This document shows, one piece after another, positions 1 to 6,495 of a DNA stretch of 64,000 bases. A program made the translations under genes and the position numbers. The stretch is from Flavobacteriales bacterium (GTDB taxonomy: Bacteria; Bacteroidota; Bacteroidia; Flavobacteriales_F; PHOS-HE28), in the NCBI GenBank assembly GCA_023382455.1, contig JAHDVX010000007.1:1-64000 (forward strand), in the 5' to 3' direction. The stretch's first letter is position 1; each line of letters begins with the position of its first letter. Below the pieces are notes generated by a model. It saw only the letters and a program-made list of their open reading frames with translations. It did not search any database and was not told where the DNA came from.

Positions 1-234
1 CGGAATGAATCCGACGGTAAAAGTAAATCACTCAACCTAACACAGAATCTGCGTGGGCTCAAGGACCTGGTGGCGGAGGCATGCCGGAGGCTGATTGAAG
101 GACCGCGGGAACGGAGGAAGGTCGTGGCCAAGAAGCTCCCGTTCCCCCTGTTCAAGGGCGGGCGCCCTGCAAAGCCCGGGGAGGAAATGACGCCGGATCG
201 TGTGGCCGAGATCCTCTGGGGCAGCGGGGAATGA
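1..234 (+). CDS. Partial antitoxin of a VapBC-like pair
   Basis: The reading frame is open from the window edge to a TGA at 232-234, so the N-terminus lies outside. The visible part has a short helical segment (NLRGLKDLVAEACRRLI) and a basic/proline tail ending RVAEILWGSGE. This resembles ribbon-helix-helix antitoxins that precede PIN-domain toxins, in which a DNA-binding helix is followed by a flexible toxin-binding tail. The stop overlaps the ATG of the next ORF (ATGA), as in co-translated toxin-antitoxin pairs. The assignment rests mainly on that coupling to a recognisable PIN start; the domain itself is only partly visible. Confidence 0.5.
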   Translation, partial: RNESDGKSKSLNLTQNLRGLKDLVAEACRRLIEGPRERRKVVAKKLPFPLFKGGRPAKPGEEMTPDRVAEILWGSGE

Positions 235-383
235 ACCATCCTTGGCTGCCCGATGTGAACGTATGGCTGGCCCTGAGCCTGCCTGGCCATGTGCATCAAC
301 CTGCCGCCCAAGCCTGGCTGGATGGCACGGAGGAAGTCCTTTGGTTTTGCCGTGCATCCCAACAGGGGTTTCTCCGCTTGTAG
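231..383 (+). pseudogene. Truncated PIN-domain (VapC-like) toxin
   Basis: The ORF of 50 residues opens with LPDVNVWLALSLPGHVH, matching the N-terminus of VapC-family PIN ribonucleases: first catalytic Asp followed by VNVWLAL, then a His and the QAW region. It runs to GFLRL and stops at TAG. Family members are about 130-145 residues and need further acidic residues downstream, which are absent. The same frame continues past the stop (ATRAVVAPYLLEPFSNREAS) without clear PIN motifs. It is therefore a broken toxin, probably inactive. The ATGA overlap with the upstream antitoxin frame is preserved. Confidence 0.65.
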
Positions 384-495
384 GCCACCAGGGCAGTGGT
401 CGCGCCCTACCTCCTGGAGCCGTTCAGCAATAGGGAGGCGTCGGTTAAAATGGGGGAGCTTGAGCCGCTTCACGGCTCCGTATACCGTAGGCGGG

Positions 496-759
496 TCACC
501 CTCGACCCATCCCTCCCTCCTGCCGCTTGCGTTTCCGGTTCCCGTACCAGCGCATGTAGTGCTTCATGGTCCAACCGTAGACCAGACCTGCCACCAGCCA
601 CAGCACCAATGACCGGGCCAGGGAACCGGCGGTGAGCGCTTCCTTCTGCGCCAAGGGATACACGATACCCATGAAGATGAACATGAACACGCCCCAGACC
701 AGGCCTTGAACGACCCAGCCTTTCCCTGCGTAAGGGTTCCGTTCCGGTCGATCCTTCAT
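496..759 (-). CDS. Small two-helix membrane protein
   Basis: Unrecognised protein of 87 residues, counted from the internal ATG giving MKDRPERNPYAGKGW. The longer ORF adds 21 residues of unlikely sequence. A basic N-terminus precedes a hydrophobic helix (GLVWGVFMFIFMGIVYPLA) and a second one (SLVLWLVAGLVYGW), followed by a strongly basic, Arg/Lys-rich tail. The topology suggests an inner membrane protein with both ends in the cytoplasm. It stands alone between the decayed toxin and the BRO-like pseudogene. I know no function for it. Confidence 0.55.
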   Translation of the reverse strand: MKDRPERNPYAGKGWVVQGLVWGVFMFIFMGIVYPLAQKEALTAGSLARSLVLWLVAGLVYGWTMKHYMRWYGNRKRKRQEGGMGRG

Positions 760-830
760 GCTTTCCGGTTTTGTGTCCCGCTCAACCCTGAAGGGCTGCG
801 GCCCGCTGCAAGATAGGCTCAAATTAGGGG

Positions 831-1697
831 TTATGCCTTTTCTTCTTTTCGCCCGATTCGTCCTTGGCCCTTTCCCGGTTTCCCGCTTAGTGCCGCCTTG
901 GCATTCAATCCGGTAACTACCTTCTTTCCTGTTCGAGCCTCCAATTCCATCCTGGCCACATGCGCCACATGGCCGCCTTGCCGGGCCACTTCCTTGCTTG
1001 ATTCAAATGTCCGAGGCTCGGTGGCTTGTGAAATATCCTTGGTCGAGGCCTCCGCCAGCATATTGAGAATAAGCTCCGTATTGGTCATGTTATCACGCAG
1101 GCTCTCCTTCCTAAGCCCCTTCAACACCTTTTACTGCTTGGTGGTGTTGCCGCTCCATGCCTTGGTAATGATATCCGTGAGCGTTGCAAACTGAACGCCT
1201 TCCTTAAGTCCGATGCGTTTCCATTCATCCGTGAGCTCTTTCCGGACCTCGATGCTCTTGAGTCGTTGATTGATCCAATTCTCCGAATAGCCCAATCGCA
1301 GATATTGTTCCAGGGCCCTGTCAATTGAAAGTTCCGGATCGGCCAATTCGTCCATCCGCTCAGAAGCAACCAAGGCCAGCCAGCGTTTGAAGGGCTCCGC
1401 CTTGGGCGATGGTATGGACTGGACCAACCGGAAAAGCTGCTCTGTGTCGGCAACATCGGTTTGCCGCATCTTACCGTCACCAGCAGGCATTTTCAACTGT
1501 CCGATTTTCCCGGACAGTTCACTTCCCTCCTTTTCCAGCTTGACCTTCAGGTCATTCCAGTACTTCCGAGGGCGCTCGGTTCCGGTAAGCGCCTCGATGA
1601 CATCGATGAGGGAGAAGTACCATTTCTCACTGGCATCGTCCCATACTGTCCGCACTTGCTTCTCTTCGAAGATTTTAATGGTGTTCCGTTCGGTCAT
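831..1697 (-). pseudogene. BRO-N family (phage antirepressor / DinD-like) gene with in-frame stop
   Basis: Two collinear ORFs in the same frame form one gene. The first (188 residues) carries a BRO-N type domain (FEEKQVRTVWDDASEKWYFSLIDVIEALT, then RPRKYWNDLK) and reaches AWSGNTTKQ. After a single TAA at 1131-1133 the frame continues KVLKGLRKESLRDNMTNTELILNMLAE, the normal C-terminal region of this family, usually joined through a K-E/Q-Y-K segment. The stop sits where Tyr is expected, so a TAC/TAT to TAA change explains it. Such proteins are common on phages and in accessory regions. It could still yield a truncated BRO-N protein. Confidence 0.75.
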
Positions 1698-1793
1698 TCC
1701 GCAAGATCATCGGAACAAGGTAAGCCTATATTGACGCTCCCGGTTCACGAAGACATCCCCGTGGAGAACCATGCCATCATACTGATCGGGCAG

Positions 1794-3152
1794 CTATCCC
1801 ACCTTGTCCAGCAAGTCCAAGGCTTTCCGTTCCACCTCCTCGCTCTCCCATCGTTCCTCGATCCCCGGCATGGCCAGCACCTGCTCCATGATGCGGTCGT
1901 GGCGCCGCCCTTCACGCAGCGCATCCACGTAAGGGATATCGGTGAACTTCACCTGGCTGTACAGGGGCATCCAGCGATCGGGGTGCTTGGCTTGGAGGTG
2001 GCCCTCGATCTTCTTGCGCAGCAGGAACCGCGGATCGGCCACCAGGTCGCGCATTTCGATGAAGTTGCGCATGCTGAGGTCCGCGATGGCGTGCCCGTTG
2101 GCCACGCGCTCCGCGTTGTAGGCCGCCAGCACCGTGCCCCAGTTGTCGTCGCCGTGGCGGTCCAGCAGCTTGCACAGTACGTGGCAGTCCTCGAAGCCGG
2201 CGTTCATGCCCTCGCCATAGAAGGGCACGATGGCGTGGGCGGCATCGCCCAGCAGGGCCACCGTGGAGCCATGCACCCAAGGGCTGCAGCGCACCACCAC
2301 CAGGTTGGCTTGCGGGTGGCGCATGTACTGCTCCGTCATGTTGGGGATCAGCCCGTATGCATCCGGGAAGTGCGCACGGAGGAAGCGGTCGGCCTGTTCC
2401 TCGGTGCGGATCACATCAAAGCCGGCATCGGGCGCCTCGGGCACGGCCTTGTGGGGCATGAATAGCGTGCCGGTGAAGCTGCCGTTTCCGTTGGCCAGGC
2501 CCATGAGCATGTAGTACCGCCTCGGCCAGATGTGCAGGCAGTTCGGGTCCATCAGGGATTTGCCGTCGGGACCGGCGGGGAAGGAGATCTCCTTGTAGTC
2601 GTGCTCGATATATTCCTGACTGTAGTTGAAGCGGCCGAACTGCATCTTCAGGCGCACCGCGCTGAAGGCCCCGTCGCAGGCCAGCACCACATCGCCGGTG
2701 GAGGCCACGGGCTCCGCACCCTTGCGGCTGAACGTACACGTGGCCCTGTCCAGGTCCACATCCTCGCAGCGGTGGCCGAAGTGCAGGGTGACGCCCGGCA
2801 CGCGCTCGGCCTCGTCCAGCAGGCGGTTGTTCAGCTCGCCGCGGCTCACGGACCAATTGGCCTTGTGGTCGATGCTGTAGGCCAGTTGGTTGGTGCGGCC
2901 CTCGGGATCGTGTGTCATGCGGGCATATACAGGCACGGTGATCTTACGCACGGCCTCCTCCAGCCCGGCCAGGCGCAACGCGGCCCAGCCCCTGTGGCTC
3001 ACCACCAGGTTGATGGAGCGGCCCTCCCAAGGCTTGGCCTTGCGCGGGTCATCGCGGCGCTCGTACACGTCCACCTTGTGGCCACGCTTGGCCAGCAGCA
3101 CGGCCAACAGGCTGCCTACCAGCCCGCCACCGACGATGGTGATGGATTTCAT
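1794..3152 (-). CDS. kmo: Kynurenine 3-monooxygenase
   Basis: FAD-dependent aromatic hydroxylase of 452 residues that converts L-kynurenine to 3-hydroxykynurenine with NADPH and O2. The N-terminus has the Rossmann FAD motif (VGGGLVGSLLAVLLAKRG, residues 7-24), then a Glu-bearing strand (VDVYERR) and the KMO-typical GRSINLVVSHRG. Near residue 300 is the second flavin motif GDAAHAIVPFYGEGMNAGFED. Full length for bacterial KMO. It lies downstream of kynureninase on the same strand, separated by a repeat-filled gap of about 180 bp. Together they run the kynurenine branch of tryptophan breakdown or de novo NAD synthesis. No tryptophan 2,3-dioxygenase is visible in the window. Confidence 0.95.
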   Translation of the reverse strand: MKSITIVGGGLVGSLLAVLLAKRGHKVDVYERRDDPRKAKPWEGRSINLVVSHRGWAALRLAGLEEAVRKITVPVYARMTHDPEGRTNQLAYSIDHKANWSVSRGELNNRLLDEAERVPGVTLHFGHRCEDVDLDRATCTFSRKGAEPVASTGDVVLACDGAFSAVRLKMQFGRFNYSQEYIEHDYKEISFPAGPDGKSLMDPNCLHIWPRRYYMLMGLANGNGSFTGTLFMPHKAVPEAPDAGFDVIRTEEQADRFLRAHFPDAYGLIPNMTEQYMRHPQANLVVVRCSPWVHGSTVALLGDAAHAIVPFYGEGMNAGFEDCHVLCKLLDRHGDDNWGTVLAAYNAERVANGHAIADLSMRNFIEMRDLVADPRFLLRKKIEGHLQAKHPDRWMPLYSQVKFTDIPYVDALREGRRHDRIMEQVLAMPGIEERWESEEVERKALDLLDKVG

Positions 3153-3182
3153 TTTGCTGTTTGGTGATGGGTCCCTTGCTCC

Positions 3183-3211
3183 ATCAGCGGTCTCCCGAAG
3201 GGGACCCTGAT
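3183..3211. repeat. Short palindrome related to the GGTCTCCC/GGGGACC repeat family
   Basis: The two arms ATCAG.GGTCTCCC and GGGGACCCTGAT pair around GAA. The same word pair occurs several times inside the glycosyltransferase gene near 58.2-58.5 kb. It sits between kmo and kynU and may also act as a hairpin in the intergenic transcript. Confidence 0.5.
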
Positions 3212-3226
3212 GATACTGTATCTGTG

Positions 3227-3367
3227 GTGAATGGTGATGGGTGAATGGTGATGGGTGCCCAGATACATATCGGGGGGTGAATGGTGATTGGCGGTTGGAA
3301 CACTCACGTCACACTTTTCACTAGGTACTGGTCGCTATTCGCCAGTCATTATTCGCCGGTCACCATT
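3227..3367. repeat. Inverted heptamer array A
   Basis: The sequence divides into 7-bp words: GTGAATG GTGATGG GTGAATG GTGATGG, a 22-bp interruption containing ATATCGGGG, then thirteen consecutive heptamers in register from 3277 (GTGAATG GTGATTG ...) to 3367 (... CGCCGGT CACCATT). The left half is GTGAATG-like and the right half reads as its reverse complement (CACCATT-like). The stop codon and last ten codons of kynureninase lie inside the right half. No transposase or protein-coding content is seen. Confidence 0.7.
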
Positions 3368-4654
3368 CCCCGCATTCATTTTCCCGCCCAAGCACTTCTC
3401 CAGCGCCTGCCCGAAGCGGTACACGTCCTCGAAGGAATTGTACATGGGCACCGGTGCCAGGCGGATCACGTTGGGGGCGCGCCAATCCACGGAAACGTAT
3501 TCCTGGGTGAGGCGGTCGTACAGCAGTTTGCCCTTGCCGTGGGCGATCACGGAGAGCTGGCAGCCGCGCTGGGCGGGGTCGGCCGGGGTGATGATCTCCA
3601 GGTTCACGCCGTGTTTGGCGCCCACTTCCTTGATCACCGCCTCGGCATAGCCCGTGAGCAATAGGCTCTTTTCCCGCAGGCGCTCCATGCCGGCATTCAC
3701 GAACTGGGTGAGGGACAGGAAGTGGATGGCCATGTTCAGCACAGGCGCGTTGCTCACCTGCCAGCCTTCGGCCGTGGGCATGGGGTTGAACTCGGGGCCC
3801 ATCAGGAATCTCGTCTTCTTATCGTGCCCCCACCAGCCGGCGAAGCGCGGCAGGTCGGACTTCAAATGCCGCTCGTGGATGAAGGCGCCGCCCACGCTGC
3901 CCGGGCCGCTGTTCAGGTATTTGTAGGTGCACCAGCAGGCGAAGTCCACTTGCCAATCGTGCAGGCGCAGCGGCACGTTGCCTGCGGCATGGGCCAGGTC
4001 GAAGCCGGCGTGGGCACCCACGGCGTGGGTCTTTTCGGCGATGGCGGCGATGTCGAAGAATTGGCCGGTGTAGTACTGCACGCCACCGAAGAGCACGAGC
4101 GCGAGTTCATCACCCAGCTCCTCGATCTTCGCCAGGATGTCCTCCGTGCGCAGCGTGTGCTCGCCCTCGCGCGGTTGCACTTCCACCAGGTGCTGCTTGG
4201 GGTCCAGCCCGTGGAACCGGATGTGCGAGGCCAGGGCGTAGGTGTCGCTGGGGAAGGGCCGGTGCTCGGTGAGGATCTTCACGCGTTTGCCGTGTGGCCG
4301 GTAGAAGCTCACCAGCAGGAAGTGCAGGTTGCTGGTCAGCTGGTTCATCATCACCACCTCCTCGCGGCGGGCGCCGACGATGGTGGCGGCACCGTCGGTA
4401 AGGCGCTCGTGGTAGCTGAACCAGGGGTGGCGTGCATGGAAGTGGCCTTCCACACCGAATCGGCCCCAATCCTCAAGTTCGCGCTCCAGCGTGGCGCCGG
4501 CATCCTTGGGCTGCAGGCCCAGCGAGTTGCCGGTGAAGTAGATGATCTCGGTCTCCTTCACCTTGGGGATCAGGAACTGCTGGCGGTACTCGCCGAGCAT
4601 GTCGCGGCCGTCCCACTGACGTGCGGATTCCAGTGTATTCCGGGGAAGCATCAT
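3335..4654 (-). CDS. kynU: Kynureninase
   Basis: PLP-dependent hydrolase of 439 residues that cleaves kynurenine or 3-hydroxykynurenine to (3-hydroxy)anthranilate and alanine. Recognised from YFTGNSLGLQPK near the N-terminus, the FDLAHAAGNVPL segment and the PLP-lysine site CWCTYKYLNSGPG around residue 240. The start is the first ATG of the pair MMLPRNTLE; the long ORF upstream of it is antisense shadow. The last ten residues (GNGDRRIMTGE) are encoded by a heptamer repeat array, so this tail is probably not conserved. It precedes kmo on the same strand, which supports the pathway assignment. Confidence 0.95.
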   Translation of the reverse strand: MMLPRNTLESARQWDGRDMLGEYRQQFLIPKVKETEIIYFTGNSLGLQPKDAGATLERELEDWGRFGVEGHFHARHPWFSYHERLTDGAATIVGARREEVVMMNQLTSNLHFLLVSFYRPHGKRVKILTEHRPFPSDTYALASHIRFHGLDPKQHLVEVQPREGEHTLRTEDILAKIEELGDELALVLFGGVQYYTGQFFDIAAIAEKTHAVGAHAGFDLAHAAGNVPLRLHDWQVDFACWCTYKYLNSGPGSVGGAFIHERHLKSDLPRFAGWWGHDKKTRFLMGPEFNPMPTAEGWQVSNAPVLNMAIHFLSLTQFVNAGMERLREKSLLLTGYAEAVIKEVGAKHGVNLEIITPADPAQRGCQLSVIAHGKGKLLYDRLTQEYVSVDWRAPNVIRLAPVPMYNSFEDVYRFGQALEKCLGGKMNAGNGDRRIMTGE

Positions 4655-4707
4655 GGCGGGGACGAAAGTACAGGCCTGCAACGGAGCATCATACCCCTGC
4701 CCCTCCC

Positions 4708-5580
4708 CTATCCGCCGAGCAACACGCCCAGGCCGATGCAGGCGGGGATGGCGATCATCACACCGTCCACCAGGATACCGTAGTAGAAGGGATCGCGTTC
4801 CGGCCTGGCCCGCACGGTAAGGATCGCGGCGAAGGCATAGCCCGCGAGCACGGTCCAGGATGCCGCGATGTGGCCGAGGTTGCGCAGGAAGACCACCTCG
4901 AACGCGGCCGAGCAAAGCAGCAACACGAGCGCGATGGCCTTGGCGCCCTTCACGCCGAACACCAGCGGCACCGTGCGCAGGGCGGGATCGTCGGTGGGCT
5001 GGTCGCGGATGTCGAACAGGATGGCCAGGGCGAGGATCAACGGTACGCGCATGCAGGTGAGGCCGATCACCGTGAAGGGCGGAAAGCCGACGGGATCCAT
5101 CTGCAGCGGCACGGCCACGGCCACCACCGACCAGATCACCGCGATGAGCAATGCCTTGAGAAAGGGCACGGAGCGCAACCCGATGCCCAGCCCCTTGGCC
5201 GAAGTGAACGGGGTGACGTAGAAGAACGTGAGCACCACGGCCGGCAGCATCACCTTCCAGATGCGCGGCCAAAGCGGCCACATCAGCACGAATGCTGCGG
5301 CGCCGGCCATGCCCACCAGGACATGCATCAACTTCCGGTTTCGCTCATACCACCGCAGGTTGATGTACTCCTCCGCCTCCGGCCCGGCGATGCGGGCCAG
5401 CCGGGTGACACCATACGCGGCGAAAGACCCGAGGAAGCCGGCCATGGCATAGCGCCGCGCCAGCGAGCCCTCGTGGAGCCAGAGGGAGGTCTGCAGGATC
5501 TGGGCGGCCACCGCAGCGGCCACCCACACGTGACCGAAGATCAGCCAGCGCCACACCGGATGCCGGACCTCGTCCCTCAT
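4708..5580 (-). CDS. UbiA-like polytopic membrane protein
   Basis: Protein of 290 residues with about eight hydrophobic segments and the second Asp-rich signature of UbiA prenyltransferases, LAILFDIRDQPTDD near residue 188, plus the C-terminal YYGILVDGVMI often seen in the superfamily. The usual first motif (NDxxDxxxD) is absent; its place holds AYGVTRLARIAGPEA, with no aspartates. I infer a UbiA-fold protein whose prenyl-diphosphate site is altered, so substrate and activity are uncertain. It starts 3 nt after the stop of the exported protein gene at 5584-6204, suggesting one transcript running towards kynU. Confidence 0.75.
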   Translation of the reverse strand: MRDEVRHPVWRWLIFGHVWVAAAVAAQILQTSLWLHEGSLARRYAMAGFLGSFAAYGVTRLARIAGPEAEEYINLRWYERNRKLMHVLVGMAGAAAFVLMWPLWPRIWKVMLPAVVLTFFYVTPFTSAKGLGIGLRSVPFLKALLIAVIWSVVAVAVPLQMDPVGFPPFTVIGLTCMRVPLILALAILFDIRDQPTDDPALRTVPLVFGVKGAKAIALVLLLCSAAFEVVFLRNLGHIAASWTVLAGYAFAAILTVRARPERDPFYYGILVDGVMIAIPACIGLGVLLGG

Positions 5581-5583
5581 CGG

Positions 5584-6204
5584 TCAGGGATTGCGTGCGG
5601 GATCGAGCACCAGCTTGTTCATCAGCAGGCCGGCCGCCACGCCGGCAGCCGTGGACAGCAGGCTCTTCACCACGCGCTTGGGCCGCCCCGCCGCGCTGTA
5701 CCCCGTGGCGTAGATGGGATCGCCCTCCATGTTCGGGTCGCTGATGGAGCCGCGTGTGACGTATACCCGGGGCCAGGCCATCAGACCGGCATACACCGGG
5801 GGAATAAGCAGGGAGTTCACCTCCAGGTCCAGCGCCATGGTGAGGCCCGCCCCCAGCGCAAAGCCGCCGATCACCGGCCCCCAGGGCTTGTAGCCATTGC
5901 GCGCATCGCGTTCCCCGTTGATGAACCAGCGCATCTGAGGCACCGTGTACTCGTTGCCGAACAGCGTGTCCATGAAGTACCACACCTTTTCCTGGCCCAA
6001 ACTGTCCGTAACACTGAACACGCCGCTGGTGGGCTCCGCGCGCTCCACCCAACGGTCCTTCTTCGGCACCAGGTAGCGGATCTCCAGGGTGCTTTGGCCC
6101 ACCACTTTCCCTTCCAGCACCTGGCCGTTCATCAGGTTGATCTTGTCCTGGGCACCGGCCACGCCGGAAAACAGGAACAATAGGACCAGGGGAAGTATGC
6201 GCAT
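5584..6204 (-). CDS. Exported protein of unknown function
   Basis: Protein of 206 residues, started at MRILPLVLLFLFSGVAGAQDK because this gives a clean signal peptide with cleavage after AGA; the longer ORF prepends 13 unlikely residues. After the signal comes a short beta-rich segment (INLMNGQVLEGKVVGQSTLEIRYL), similar to lead-in regions of secreted Bacteroidota proteins that handle surface structures, then Gly/Ala-rich hydrophobic stretches (GFALGAGLTMAL, LLSTAAGVAAGLLMNKLV). Probably periplasmic or envelope-associated. No family is recognised. First gene of the minus-strand set leading to the UbiA-like protein. Confidence 0.7.
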   Translation of the reverse strand: MRILPLVLLFLFSGVAGAQDKINLMNGQVLEGKVVGQSTLEIRYLVPKKDRWVERAEPTSGVFSVTDSLGQEKVWYFMDTLFGNEYTVPQMRWFINGERDARNGYKPWGPVIGGFALGAGLTMALDLEVNSLLIPPVYAGLMAWPRVYVTRGSISDPNMEGDPIYATGYSAAGRPKRVVKSLLSTAAGVAAGLLMNKLVLDPARNP

Positions 6205-6254
6205 GTGGTCGGCGAAGTTGGGGCAGGATGGGGAAACGGCCAATGGGGCTTATA

Positions 6255-6416
6255 GAGCGCATCTCAAAAAAGCCCTTCGGGCTGCGCTCGGGTCTTTCAC
6301 GCCCAAGCGTCGTTGTCGAAGACCTCACAGAGCACCCGACTATGCTCGGTCTCGACGCCTAGCCTGGGCGCGAAATACCTCTTGCTCGCTGCCAAAAGCT
6401 ATTTTGAGATGCGCTC
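6255..6416. mobile_element. MITE-like 162-bp palindromic element
   Basis: Perfect 15-bp terminal inverted repeats (GAGCGCATCTCAAAA and TTTTGAGATGCGCTC) bound the element. Inside, further arms pair: TTTCACGCCCA with TGGGCGCGAAA, and GCGTCG with CGACGC, so most of the element can fold as one long imperfect hairpin. A small AGCCC/GGGCT hairpin lies near the left end. No ORF is convincing. It sits between a divergent pair (exported protein and gcvP), just upstream of the gcvP promoter. The element may instead be a non-mobile repeat. Confidence 0.6.
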
Positions 6417-6458
6417 CAGCCAATTGACAACCCTCACCTCCGGCACGCCGCCTCCCGG

Positions 6459-6466
6459 TATCTTTG
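6459..6466 (+). promoter_or_regulatory. Bacteroidota -7 promoter box of gcvP
   Basis: TATCTTTG matches TAnnTTTG exactly and lies 29 nt before the gcvP ATG, just after the MITE-like element. Confidence 0.6.
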
Positions 6467-6495
6467 CGCGCCTTTCAGGCCAACCCTTTACCAAC

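Noticed and set aside
4621-6183. 520-residue plus-strand ORF
   Set aside because: Antisense to kynU, UbiA-like and exported protein genes; low-complexity His/Gln/Asp sequence.
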